From Methanobacteriota archaeon (GTDB taxonomy: Archaea; Thermoplasmatota; Thermoplasmata; Methanomassiliicoccales; UBA472), in assembly GCA_012729095.1 (NCBI GenBank), contig JAAYDU010000026.1, forward strand, positions 1-64,000: DNA of 64,000 nt, in the 5' to 3' direction. Below the pieces are notes generated by a model. It worked only from the letters and a program-made list of their open reading frames with translations, was not told the origin of the DNA and made no database searches. Positions 18,794-28,508 of this stretch are shown one piece after another. Made by a program: the position numbers and the translations under genes. The first letter of the stretch is position 1; each line of letters opens with the position of its first letter.

Positions 18794-20017
18794 CTACCGG
18801 TCCGCGTCCTCGGGGCGCTCGAAGAAAGGCACTGAGTCCTTCACGCGCCACCAGGTCTCCAGCATCATCGCCCAGCCTGAGAGGCTGAGCGCCAGCCCCA
18901 GGAGCCATACCCACGGCTCGTCCTCCAACGGGTTCATCCCGTTCCCCGTGAGCGCCACGGAGAGGAACAGCGGCACCAGCATCGCCGTGAGCTTGATCAC
19001 GACCTTGCGGTCCTCCACGCCCCACATGAGCAACAGCACGGCGGGCATCATGAAGTAGACAAGCAGGATCTTCGGATAGGTGAGGAAGAACACCAAGGTG
19101 ACCAGCGCCGCTCCCTGCCACAGGGACATCCTTTTCCAGAAAGCGAAGAGGGAGGAACCGGCCAGTCCGATCATTGTCAAGGCCACCCCCGCCCATCCCG
19201 GAAGGCCGTATCCGAGCATGCCCAAGTAGTGCCAGGGGCTTATGGACGATCCCCCGGTGGGGGTCTCCGGGTGGCCCAGGAAATAGTAGGTGAAGGACGG
19301 AAGGTCGTCTGGGAACAGCAGGAGGAAGGGAACGAGCACCAGGCAGGCCAGCCCTGTAAAGGCCAGGACCATCCTAAGTCGTCCCCGGTTGTCGCAGTGC
19401 AGGAACATCCAGGGCAGGACGGTGACGTTGAACATCTTTGTGAGGACCCCCACGAAGGCCGCCGCCCCGGAGGCGGCCGCCCTCCTGTGCAGTACCAGCA
19501 GCAGCGGCAGCACGAACAGGAAGGTGGTGACGGCCTCGTCCTGCGCCCCGATGCCGAACTCCATCAGCCCCAGTGGGTATACCAGGTACAGCAGCGAGGC
19601 GGCCATGGCCTTCCGCTCGTCGCGCTCTCTGAGACAGAGGAAAAGGGCCATGGCCGTCAGAACGGCGAAGGCGGCGAAGAACAGCTGATAGGCCTGCGTG
19701 GACCCCCCAGCAAGCTGGGGAACGATGAAGAGGTACATGATGAGCGGGGGCGATTCCGAACTGAAGTCCACGTAGGGCACCTTCCCCTCCAGGATGCTCT
19801 CGGCCCTTGCCCGGTAGAAGTCGAGGTCCGTGGGCTCGCTTAGAACATCTCCCAGGAGCGGCCGCAGCACAAGCCCGTCCAGGGCGATGGCCGTTCCGAA
19901 CAGGAGCAGGCCGAGCACGGCCAAGAAGAGGAGCTTGCGCTTGACATCGCCCCGCAGCCCCCTATCCAATAGCCGCTCTCCAATTCCCGGCCTCTCCTTC
20001 CCGTCCACAGGTCCCAT
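18794..20017 (-). CDS. Multi-pass membrane glycosyltransferase-like protein (DUF2029/GT87-like)
   Basis: DLDFYRARAESILEGKVPYVDFSSESPPLIMYLFIVPQL and ~10 TM segments; start uncertain. Confidence 0.55.
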   Translation of the reverse strand: MGPVDGKERPGIGERLLDRGLRGDVKRKLLFLAVLGLLLFGTAIALDGLVLRPLLGDVLSEPTDLDFYRARAESILEGKVPYVDFSSESPPLIMYLFIVPQLAGGSTQAYQLFFAAFAVLTAMALFLCLRERDERKAMAASLLYLVYPLGLMEFGIGAQDEAVTTFLFVLPLLLVLHRRAAASGAAAFVGVLTKMFNVTVLPWMFLHCDNRGRLRMVLAFTGLACLVLVPFLLLFPDDLPSFTYYFLGHPETPTGGSSISPWHYLGMLGYGLPGWAGVALTMIGLAGSSLFAFWKRMSLWQGAALVTLVFFLTYPKILLVYFMMPAVLLLMWGVEDRKVVIKLTAMLVPLFLSVALTGNGMNPLEDEPWVWLLGLALSLSGWAMMLETWWRVKDSVPFFERPEDADR

Positions 20018-20343
20018 CCGTCGCTCATCCTTCCCAGGCCCGAACGCCCTTGTATGACGCCGTCCCAATGCCGTTCGTGCATATTATTATGAGCGTTACC
20101 GATGCGTCCTGACCCACTTTCGGCGATCCCGGTGCTTGATGTAAATACCCCCGACGCTCAATGCGGACCATGGACCATAATGTGACCGTTATGCCAAGCC
20201 CCATATCCGACGCGCGCGTCCTCTCCCCGCTACAGCCGTCATATCGTCGGTGCCCCGATGCCAGGGCGGACAGCCCCATGCATCGCCGGAAAAGGCCTAC
20301 CAGGCGCCTGCAAGGTCATGCTTATCTCGTCGAACGTCAATAG

Positions 20344-20697
20344 ATGCGCATGGCGACCTTCTGGTTGGACCGACCCCCTCTCTACGTTCACCGCTTGAGA
20401 TGCGCGGACGAGTTCAAAGGCGAGCGCTTCGCGACCGTGGATGAGGGAGACGAATCCACGGTGATCTCCCCCGAATCCGGGCCGAAGGCCAACGGCCCCT
20501 ACGCCTGCATAACCATGGGCCCCTTCGACCTGTCCCTAGTTGGGATCATGGCCAGGGCCTCGGCAGCCATGGCCAGTGCCGGCATACCGGTTTTCTTGAT
20601 ATCCTCTTACCGCCACGACCACGTACTGGTCCCCCTGGACCGCAGGGACGATGCCGTCCGCGCCCTGATGAAGGAAGGCTTCGAGCGGAAGGGTTAA
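20344..20697 (+). CDS. ACT-domain (CASTOR/ACT2-like) protein
   Basis: FDLSLVGIMARASAAMASAGIPVFLISSYRHDHVLVPLDRRDDAVRAL. Confidence 0.7.
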   Translation: MRMATFWLDRPPLYVHRLRCADEFKGERFATVDEGDESTVISPESGPKANGPYACITMGPFDLSLVGIMARASAAMASAGIPVFLISSYRHDHVLVPLDRRDDAVRALMKEGFERKG

Positions 20698-20739
20698 GGT
20701 GATGGGTTTTTACCCGACCGCGTCAATTACAGGCACGCC

Positions 20740-22110
20740 ATGTTCTTGAAGAGGGTAAGGTCGGATGGTCTGGCCCACATCTCCTACTTCCTTGAGTCCA
20801 AGGGAGAGGCGGCGGTGGTGGACCCGCGGCGGGACGTTGACGACTATCTTCTCCTGGCCAAGGAGAGGGATGCCAGGGTGGTTATGGTGCTGGAGACCCA
20901 CCGTCACGAGGACTACGTGACCGGGGCGCTGGAGCTGGCCAATGCCACCGGCGCCGCCGTGTATCACGGGGGACAGCTGGATTTCGGGTTCGGAAACCCG
21001 CTGGAGGACGGCCAGGAGATCGGACTGGGGGATATGACCATCAAGGCCCTGCACACGCCCGGGCACACATACGAGAGCCATTGCTACCTGGTCTCCGATG
21101 AACGGGGCCCTTTCCTGCTCTTTTCCGGCGACACTCTGTTCTCGGGGGACGTGGGGCGCACCGACCTTCCAGGGCGTGAAAGCACCAGGGACCTATCGGA
21201 AAAGCTGTACGATTCCCTGCATCACACGCTGCTGCCCCTCGGGCCGGAGATAATGGTACTGCCGGCCCATGGCGCGGGTTCGGCCTGCGGGCATGCCATA
21301 TCTAAGCGGGAGATGACCACCATAGGATTGGAGATGAGGGACAACCACGCCCTGGCGCTCACTAGGCCGGACTTCGTGATGACCAAGATGAGCGAGGGCA
21401 TGGAGAAGCCTCCATACTTCTCCAGGATGGAGGTGCTCAACCTCCACGGTCCCATCGTCCTCGGTACCCTGCCCCAGCCTCCTCCGCTCAGCGCCGGAAA
21501 GGTCATCGAGGCCCAGGAGGAAGGCGCTTTGGTGCTGGACGTCAGAGAACCGCACAATTACGCCGCCGCCCACGTCCCTCGTTCGTTGAACGTCATGCTG
21601 GACGGGCTTCCCGTTTTCGGGGGCTACGTCATTCCGTACGGGCGCCCCCTCATCATAGTGGCGGAGAGGCAGCAGGAGGTGGACACCGCGGTGCGCTACC
21701 TGATACGCATCGGGTACGAGGACATAGTCGGGCACCTGGGGCACGGGATGGACTCCTGGATAGGCGAGGGGACCAGGACATCGTCCATTCCCGCCTCCAC
21801 CGTGTACGAGGTGATGCAGAGGCGGACGGCAGGGGAAGAGATGCTTCTGGTAGACCTGAGGGACCGGCGGGAGCTGGATTCCGGGGTCATACCCGGGGCC
21901 GTGCAGATGCACATCGGACGGCTTGTGGAAAGGTCCTCCGAGCTTCCGGTCGACCGCGAGATAGTGCTGTTCTGCAGCTCCGGCTATCGCGGGGGGACCG
22001 CGGCAAGCATGCTGCGCAACGTCGGGAAGGAAAATGTCAGGATAATGCTGGGGGGCTTCGACGCCTGGGCCGCCAACGGCTTCCCCGTGGAGAAGTTCAA
22101 GAGCGTATGA
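20740..22110 (+). CDS. Metallo-beta-lactamase fold protein with two rhodanese domains
   Basis: LETHRHEDYVTGALEL, HTPGHTYESHCYLV, FSGDTLFSGDVGRTDL; C-terminal LFCSSGYRGGTAASML. Confidence 0.88.
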   Translation: MFLKRVRSDGLAHISYFLESKGEAAVVDPRRDVDDYLLLAKERDARVVMVLETHRHEDYVTGALELANATGAAVYHGGQLDFGFGNPLEDGQEIGLGDMTIKALHTPGHTYESHCYLVSDERGPFLLFSGDTLFSGDVGRTDLPGRESTRDLSEKLYDSLHHTLLPLGPEIMVLPAHGAGSACGHAISKREMTTIGLEMRDNHALALTRPDFVMTKMSEGMEKPPYFSRMEVLNLHGPIVLGTLPQPPPLSAGKVIEAQEEGALVLDVREPHNYAAAHVPRSLNVMLDGLPVFGGYVIPYGRPLIIVAERQQEVDTAVRYLIRIGYEDIVGHLGHGMDSWIGEGTRTSSIPASTVYEVMQRRTAGEEMLLVDLRDRRELDSGVIPGAVQMHIGRLVERSSELPVDREIVLFCSSGYRGGTAASMLRNVGKENVRIMLGGFDAWAANGFPVEKFKSV

Positions 22111-22480
22111 ACTTGAGGTAGGTCATTCCATCCAGGCGATGGACCTTCTCCAGCAGCGCATTGATGTCAGAGGCATCCCCTCCTAGCACCATCATGTTCA
22201 TGCACTTGTGGTTGCCCAGGTGGTTGTGCACGTGTGTCCTGATCAAAGGGTGGTTATCGTGATAGATGTCATGAATCGCTCCCGAGGCGCTGGCTTCGTT
22301 GACCATGATCAGCACCCCGTCCACCTGTCCTATCATGGACCGCCTCTCGCTCGTCTCGGCCATAAGGGCGCGCATCGCGGCGCGTATGGTCTCCGACCTC
22401 CCTCCAAAGCCCAGTTCCCTTTGCAGGGACTCAAGGTCCTCGACGTTCTTGTCGGTCAGGGAGACGCTGATTATCGGCAT
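22097..22480 (-). CDS. nikR: Nickel-responsive RHH regulator
   Basis: ISVSLTDKNVEDLESLQRELGFGGRSETIRAAMRAL plus ACT-like domain with HVHNHLGNHKCMNMMVLGGD. Confidence 0.92.
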   Translation of the reverse strand: MPIISVSLTDKNVEDLESLQRELGFGGRSETIRAAMRALMAETSERRSMIGQVDGVLIMVNEASASGAIHDIYHDNHPLIRTHVHNHLGNHKCMNMMVLGGDASDINALLEKVHRLDGMTYLKFIRS

Positions 22481-22493
22481 GTACACGCCAATG

Positions 22494-22511
22494 TTATTAA
22501 CTAGTAAATAA
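22494..22511. promoter_or_regulatory. AT-rich near-perfect 18-bp palindrome TTATTAACTAGTAAATAA, candidate operator
   Basis: Reverse complement is TTATTTACTAGTTAATAA (one mismatched pair); 14 bp upstream of nikR ATG. Confidence 0.5.
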
Positions 22512-22687
22512 ACTTCTGTATCTTTATTAATAATTATTCATTTTTCAAGATAGGTCATTGCGTTTGTACAGCAGGGTCGATCCCGTGTGTCTTTCTCCGT
22601 CATAAGCAATTGCCCATCCATCAACTAATTTAATAATAATTAAAGAAAATGTTATTAGTAAGCTAGTTATTGGCATCATAGGAGCAA

Positions 22688-23608
22688 ATGAATCGCAAGC
22701 AGTTTGTCCTGGTCATCGCTTCGTTCGCGATCGTCATCGCACTCATATTCTCGTCATCGTTCCTGAGAGGATCGGACGAGGACGATAAGGTCAAGGTGGT
22801 GGCCACGTTCTACCCGCTCGCCTACATGGCCGAGTCGATAGGCGGGGAAAGGGTCATCGCGACCTCCCTGGTCCCTTTCAACTCGGAGCTGCATTCCTGG
22901 CAGCCGGCCCCTCAGGACATCATACGGGCGGACGACGCTGACGTCATCCTTTACAACGGCGGACCTGCCGATGCATGGCTGGTAAGCAATGTGCTGCCAT
23001 CCATCGGCAACGATGACAGGCTGGTGGTCAACACCACCGTCGGCGTTACGTACATCTCCGGCGGAGATAACGGTGATGGCGGGGTCGACCCGCACACGTG
23101 GCTTAGCCCTCTGAGGGCTATGGCCCAGGCCAGGAACGTCTTCGATGCGCTTTGCCAGGCGGACCCGGACGGCATCGGCTATTTCACACAGAGGTTCGCC
23201 ACGCTCAACCAGTCCCTGTCCATGCTCGATCAGCAGTACGGGCTTCTTGCTGGATCCTCGGTGCCTGGCATAATAGTCTCGCACTCCGCCTTCGGGTACG
23301 TGGCGCGAGATTACGGGTTCGAGCAGTACGGCGCCATTGGTCTCAGCGCGGACGAGGACCCATCGGGCTCCGACCTCATCGAGCTGGCCGATCTCATGGA
23401 GGAGGAGGGCATGTACTTCGTGTACGTGGACCCGGTGTACAATCAGGATTACGGGAACATATTGAAGTCGGACCTGGAATCTCGTACCGGGCACGAGGTG
23501 ATGGTATTGGACATATTCCTGGGGCTGGGGCCGTACCACGAGTACGATTACCTCGGCCAGCTTTCCAAGAACCTGATGAGCTTCAAGGCCGGGCTGGGAG
23601 TGGATTAG
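22688..23608 (+). CDS. Zinc/manganese-type ABC transporter substrate-binding protein (cluster A-I)
   Basis: LHSWQPAPQDIIRADDADVILYNG, DPHTWLSPLRAM, VSHSAFGYVARDYGF. Confidence 0.88.
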   Translation: MNRKQFVLVIASFAIVIALIFSSSFLRGSDEDDKVKVVATFYPLAYMAESIGGERVIATSLVPFNSELHSWQPAPQDIIRADDADVILYNGGPADAWLVSNVLPSIGNDDRLVVNTTVGVTYISGGDNGDGGVDPHTWLSPLRAMAQARNVFDALCQADPDGIGYFTQRFATLNQSLSMLDQQYGLLAGSSVPGIIVSHSAFGYVARDYGFEQYGAIGLSADEDPSGSDLIELADLMEEEGMYFVYVDPVYNQDYGNILKSDLESRTGHEVMVLDIFLGLGPYHEYDYLGQLSKNLMSFKAGLGVD

Positions 23609-23615
23609 GGTGGTC

Positions 23616-24395
23616 ATGGAACCGATAATTGAGGTGGAGGGGCTGACCGTCAAGCGGGGGCCCACCGAGGCCCTTTCCAACGCGTCTTTCATGATCGAGA
23701 GGGGCGATTACGTTGGAGTGGTCGGGCCCAACGGCGGGGGCAAGACCACCCTGGTGCTCGCCCTCCTGGGTCTGCTGCCCAGGGAATCGGGCAGCATACG
23801 CATAATGGGTCAGGACATCGACACCTTCGACCAGTGGGAGAAGGTCGGCTACGTGTCCCAGTTCGCCATCGATTTCGATGCTCAGTTCCCTCTGACCGTG
23901 AGGGAGCTGGTCGGCCTGGGCAGGGTTAACCGCAAGAACATGGGCAGGTTCCGGAACAAGGAGGATTGGAGCGCGGTATCGGACGCTCTCGAACTGATGA
24001 ACATATCCGACCTGGCCAACAAGCGCATCGGCGCTCTTTCCGGAGGACAGCGCCAAAGGGCCTTCGTGGCCAAGTCCCTGGTTTCCGACCCGCAACTGCT
24101 GGTCCTGGACGAACCGGTGACCGGCTTCGATCCGGTAACGCAGGAGAGGTTCTTCATGCAGCTGGCCAACCTCAACAATAAAAAGGGGCTGACCATTTTG
24201 ATAATCTCCCATGACCTGGCCGCGGTGTTCTGCCGCATGTCCCGGGTGCTGTGCGTTAACAAGGAAGTTCACAGCGCGGCCATCACCGAGACCACCGTTC
24301 CCGACGAGATATTGAAGAAAGGATACGGGGAGCACTTCCACTTCGCCTTCCACCGACATCACTGCCAGGGGGTGTTCGTCGACGAACGCCTCTGA
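23616..24395 (+). CDS. Metal ABC transporter ATP-binding protein (ZnuC-like)
   Basis: VGPNGGGKTTLVLALLGLL; LSGGQRQRAFVAKSLVSDPQLLVLDEPVTGFD. Confidence 0.92.
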   Translation: MEPIIEVEGLTVKRGPTEALSNASFMIERGDYVGVVGPNGGGKTTLVLALLGLLPRESGSIRIMGQDIDTFDQWEKVGYVSQFAIDFDAQFPLTVRELVGLGRVNRKNMGRFRNKEDWSAVSDALELMNISDLANKRIGALSGGQRQRAFVAKSLVSDPQLLVLDEPVTGFDPVTQERFFMQLANLNNKKGLTILIISHDLAAVFCRMSRVLCVNKEVHSAAITETTVPDEILKKGYGEHFHFAFHRHHCQGVFVDERL

Positions 24396-24408
24396 CCTGT
24401 TCCTGAAC

Positions 24409-25200
24409 ATGTTCAACTACCAGTTCATACAGATGGCCCTGGTGGGGGGGAGCCTGGCGGCGATAGTCTCCGCCTGGATCGGCCTGTTCCTCATCCTGCG
24501 TAAGGAATCCATGCTGGTGGACGGGGTGGCGCACACCGCCTTCGGCGGGGTCGCCATAGGTCTTCTGCTGGGCTTCGATCCCATGCTCGGGGCCATGGCA
24601 GTGTCCGCGGCCGCCGTGCTCGGTATCACCTACATGAGGCGAAAGGGCCTGGCACAATCGGACTCGGCCATCGCCGTGATGATGGCCATGGGATTTTCCA
24701 TGGGCATGATCATAATATCCCTGGCCAACGGGTTCAATGTCGATCTTATGAGCTATCTCTTCGGTTCCATACTGACCGTGAACCGCACGGACGTAACGGT
24801 ACTGGCCGTGCTCGGCCTTTTCATCATAGGGTTCATGGTCTTTTTCTACAAAGAGATGCTGGCCATCACATTTGACGAGGATGGGGCAAGGCTGCAGGGG
24901 ATCCCCGTGCAGGTAATGACCCTGGCCTTCAACCTGCTGGTGGCGATCACCATAGCTCTTTCGATAAAGGTCATCGGCATAATACTGGTAGTGGCCCTGA
25001 TGGTCCTGCCAGGTCTTACCGCCCTTCAGCTGAGAAGGTCCTTCAAGGCCACGCTGATAGCGTCCACCCTCTTCGGGGTGATGGCGGCGACGCTAGGCAT
25101 CGTACTGTCGGTGCTGTTCAGCGTTTCAACCAGCGGGGTCATCGTGTTCACTGCCGCAGGTATCTTCCTGTTCGTGGCGGCTTATCAACGGCTAGCCTGA
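24409..25200 (+). CDS. Metal ABC transporter permease (ZnuB-like)
   Basis: LILRKESMLVDGVAHTAFGGVAIG; VIGIILVVALMVLPGLTALQL. Confidence 0.9.
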   Translation: MFNYQFIQMALVGGSLAAIVSAWIGLFLILRKESMLVDGVAHTAFGGVAIGLLLGFDPMLGAMAVSAAAVLGITYMRRKGLAQSDSAIAVMMAMGFSMGMIIISLANGFNVDLMSYLFGSILTVNRTDVTVLAVLGLFIIGFMVFFYKEMLAITFDEDGARLQGIPVQVMTLAFNLLVAITIALSIKVIGIILVVALMVLPGLTALQLRRSFKATLIASTLFGVMAATLGIVLSVLFSVSTSGVIVFTAAGIFLFVAAYQRLA

Positions 25201-25405
25201 GCCAGATGGACCAGTGGTATAACCATTTAAAAAATCGTTCTGATAATAATTTTTCACATTTTTGAAATTATTTTTAATTAAAAAGGTAAAAAATGAAAAA
25301 TAATACAATTTTCAACCTCCAAAAGAGGCGTTAATGTAATTTTTTTTCACACAGCATCAACAACCATTAAATATAGTTCATTACTGTTAGAGATTGGGGA
25401 TTTCT

Positions 25406-26524
25406 ATGGGCTACGAAGACCTATTTCCACCAATGGATACAAAATGGCATGGTAATGCCTCGAAGCGTTTTGCTAGCCCCTTCGTGGACAACCCACACGA
25501 CCGCATCGACGTGGACTCGATCATCTTGTCCAATGCCGCTGTGGCCTGCGGGTACACCATAAGGGACTTCTATGAACACCCCGACCTGGGTATCGCTTGC
25601 GTTGCCCACGCGTCTGAGATGTACGACCTGTTGCCTGTTACGCACTGGTTCTTCTCTCTGCCGTGGGTCACTGAGCTCGGCCTTAAGCTGGTCTACAAGG
25701 AGACCCTGCCGCCGATCCCTACCGGACCGATATACTCGGACCCGGAGGACGTGGACAAGATACACGTGCCGGACAAGGAGACGATCGTCAAGTCCTGGAC
25801 CATGACGCAGTTCAACACCTGCTACGACTATGTGGCGAAGCATCTGCCTTCGACCTTGGTGCCGATATCCTACGGGTTCGACCTCGTGGGTGCCGCCGCC
25901 GAGCTGGTCGGAGTGGAGAACTTCATCATGTGGACGTTCACGGAGCCCGAGGCCGCCAACAAGCTTTGCAAGAAGTACGTTGACACCGCCGTGGTGGGCG
26001 CCGAGGCCATGGCCGACAAGTTCGGCTCCTCGATGCTGACCGTCGGTTCCGTTCTGGCGAACAACGATATCTTCAGCGACGAGGGCGTGGAGGAGTACTC
26101 CGTCAAGAACATGTACTACTACGTGAGCAACTGCTTCAAGAGGGGAGCTGGTCCCCAGGTGTTCTATCACCTGTGCGGTAACCACGAGACCGACTACAAG
26201 CTGTTCAAGGACGGCCTGATGTGGTCCCCCTTCACTGTGATGCATATTGGTTACAAGGGTAGGAACGCGTTCCCGTCCGCACTGCTGAAGGAGACCTTCG
26301 AGGACAAGGCGACCTGCATGGGCTCTGTCGACACCAAGCTGATGATCGACCCGAACCCGATGAGGGTCTACAACGACGCTAAGGACCAGCTGCTTGCTGG
26401 ACGCGACTCCAAGAAGGGCTACATACTTGGTACCTGCTGCGAGACGCCTCCGTACACCATACCTGGGAACATGAGGGCTTTAGTCAAGGCGGCTAGGGAC
26501 TTCGGTACGTTCGGAACCTGGTGA
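25406..26524 (+). CDS. Uroporphyrinogen decarboxylase-superfamily protein (MtaA/MtbA-like corrinoid methyltransferase fold)
   Basis: UroD-like fold signatures, VFYHLCGN putative zinc site; TATA-like AAATATA ~25 nt before the likely start site. Confidence 0.75.
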   Translation: MGYEDLFPPMDTKWHGNASKRFASPFVDNPHDRIDVDSIILSNAAVACGYTIRDFYEHPDLGIACVAHASEMYDLLPVTHWFFSLPWVTELGLKLVYKETLPPIPTGPIYSDPEDVDKIHVPDKETIVKSWTMTQFNTCYDYVAKHLPSTLVPISYGFDLVGAAAELVGVENFIMWTFTEPEAANKLCKKYVDTAVVGAEAMADKFGSSMLTVGSVLANNDIFSDEGVEEYSVKNMYYYVSNCFKRGAGPQVFYHLCGNHETDYKLFKDGLMWSPFTVMHIGYKGRNAFPSALLKETFEDKATCMGSVDTKLMIDPNPMRVYNDAKDQLLAGRDSKKGYILGTCCETPPYTIPGNMRALVKAARDFGTFGTW

Positions 26525-26534
26525 GGTGAATAAA

Positions 26535-26981
26535 ATGGAAGTTACTATACCGGCCAACATGAAGGAGCTTATCGCGAAGAGGGGCCTAAAGGAGTCTGAC
26601 ATCATCGATGTCGTTAAGACCGCCGGCTCGGCCAAGAAATTCCTGGTCAACGGGAACGATGGTCTGGCCAAGAAGGTCATCGGCGGCCTCACCGTGTATG
26701 TGATGTGCGACATATCCAAGAAGGGAGCCCCGGTCGTGAAGTCGGCCTACGCCCACAAGATGTCGATCGGCAAGATCGTCAACATCATGGGCGACTCTGA
26801 CTGGAAGACCGCTGACGGCAAGGAGGTCAAGGCGGGTCACGTCGAGATCGAGTACATGACCGTGAAGAGGAACGGTCCCGCACTGGTCATACCCGATACC
26901 GGCGACGCCTACGTCGAGGAATACCTCGCCGTGAAGACCCTGGCCGCTGCCGAAGGTCTCTTCGAGAAGAAGCGCGCTTGA
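26535..26981 (+). CDS. Conserved small protein of unknown function, co-transcribed with the UroD-like gene
   Basis: ORF begins 2 nt after the UroD-like stop (first ATG 26535); MEVTIPANMKELIAKRGLKESDIIDVVKTA. Confidence 0.75.
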   Translation: MEVTIPANMKELIAKRGLKESDIIDVVKTAGSAKKFLVNGNDGLAKKVIGGLTVYVMCDISKKGAPVVKSAYAHKMSIGKIVNIMGDSDWKTADGKEVKAGHVEIEYMTVKRNGPALVIPDTGDAYVEEYLAVKTLAAAEGLFEKKRA

Positions 26982-26990
26982 AACATTTTC

Positions 26991-27020
26991 AGGCCGCTAA
27001 ACGCGGCCTTTCCTTTTACT
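26991..27020 (+). terminator. Hairpin plus T-rich tract
   Basis: AGGCCGC-taaac-GCGGCCT followed by TTTCCTTTTACTTTTT. Confidence 0.75.
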
Positions 27021-27110
27021 TTTTCCAATGCGTGCGGGAACGCCTTTTGGCGATTGGCAAAAGTAGTATAGTGTCACACTACATTCCCGTAAGATATCTC
27101 GGTGAACGTC

Positions 27111-28481
27111 ATGAGCAACATCATCGGTCACACTAACAGTCTCTGTCCTAAGTGCCTCAGGACCATCCCGGCCACCAAGATCGCCGAGGATGACAAGGTC
27201 TATCTGATAAAGGAATGCCCGGAGCATGGAAAGGAGAAAGTGCTGATATGGCGGGGAGTGGACGACTACCTCGACATGAAGCGCTACGCCTCCGTGCCAG
27301 TCCACCCGGCGAAGGTCGCGGTCAAGGAAAGGGGCGACTGCCCAAGGATATGCGGATTATGCCCGGACCACATCCAGAACACCTGCCTGGTGGTGATGGA
27401 GATCACCAACGGCTGCAATCTGAAATGCCCGGTGTGCTTCGCATCGGCCAACCAGTATTACAAGTTCAACCCGTCCCTCGACGTCATAAAGGGCATGTAC
27501 GAGACCATGCTGGAGTACGTCAATCACCCCATCTGCATACAGATAAGCGGGGGGGAACCGACCATACGGGACGACCTTCCGGACATCGTCCGCTTGGGCA
27601 AGGAGATGGGCATTGACCACATAGAGGTCAACACGAACGGGATACGGTTCGCTGAGGACATCGATTTCCTCAGGAAGGTCAAGGAGTCCGGGGTCGATTC
27701 GCTGTACTTCTCCTTCGACGGCCTGCAGGGGGACATCTACAAGCAGACCTGCGGGCGCGATATATTGGAGCAGAAGCTCAAGTGCATAGACAACTGCGAA
27801 AAGGTGGGCATGGGGATCACCCTGGTCTGCGTGGTGTCTCCGAACATAAACCTGGACAAGGTTGGCGAGGTGATCGATTTCGCCAAGTCCAAGGTGCCAA
27901 CGGTGAAGGGCGTGCACTTCCAGCCGATATCCTATTTCGGGCGCTTCCCCATTTCCCCCAAGGACGAGGACCGGGTTACCATCCCCGACCTGCTGGCGGA
28001 GATCGAGAAGCAGACCAACGGCGAGCTGAGGGTGGACAACTTCATTCCCACCTCCTGCGCCAACGTTCACTGCGACGCCAAGTCCATGTCCGTGGTCATG
28101 GAGGACGGTTCCCTGTTCCCGCTCACCAGCCGGGCGCTAGGTCCCCCAAAGGATACATCGAACATAGCGAACAAGACCCGCAAGGAGATATCCGATCTGT
28201 GGCGCTTCATAGAGGAGTCCATGATCATCGACGACGGGGAAGAGGAAAACGAGTGGGGCGATTTCGTGGACCGTGCCAAGACCAACTACCTGACGGTCAG
28301 CATGATGGCCTTCCAGGATGCCTGGACCTCGGAGACCGAGCGTTTCTGCAACTGTTGCATACACACGGTGACCCCGGATGGAAAGCTGATCCCGTTCTGC
28401 CTGTTCAACATCAACTCTCAGGACGGCAAGACGCTGTACAGGCATGAGATGTGGGCCAAGTTCAGCGAAAACAGTAAGTGA
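27111..28481 (+). CDS. Radical SAM protein of the MJ0619/Tes-like group (N-terminal zinc ribbon, radical SAM core)
   Basis: CPKCLRTIPA...; CGLCPDH; EITNGCNLKCPVCFASANQYYKF; QISGGEPTIRDDLPDIV. Confidence 0.82.
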   Translation: MSNIIGHTNSLCPKCLRTIPATKIAEDDKVYLIKECPEHGKEKVLIWRGVDDYLDMKRYASVPVHPAKVAVKERGDCPRICGLCPDHIQNTCLVVMEITNGCNLKCPVCFASANQYYKFNPSLDVIKGMYETMLEYVNHPICIQISGGEPTIRDDLPDIVRLGKEMGIDHIEVNTNGIRFAEDIDFLRKVKESGVDSLYFSFDGLQGDIYKQTCGRDILEQKLKCIDNCEKVGMGITLVCVVSPNINLDKVGEVIDFAKSKVPTVKGVHFQPISYFGRFPISPKDEDRVTIPDLLAEIEKQTNGELRVDNFIPTSCANVHCDAKSMSVVMEDGSLFPLTSRALGPPKDTSNIANKTRKEISDLWRFIEESMIIDDGEEENEWGDFVDRAKTNYLTVSMMAFQDAWTSETERFCNCCIHTVTPDGKLIPFCLFNINSQDGKTLYRHEMWAKFSENSK

Positions 28482-28482
28482 A

Positions 28483-28507
28483 GGGGCTCACGCCCCATTT
28501 TTTTTAA
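28483..28507 (+). terminator. Intrinsic-style terminator after the radical SAM gene
   Basis: GGGGC-tcac-GCCCC-ATTTTTTTT. Confidence 0.8.
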
Positions 28508-28508
28508 A

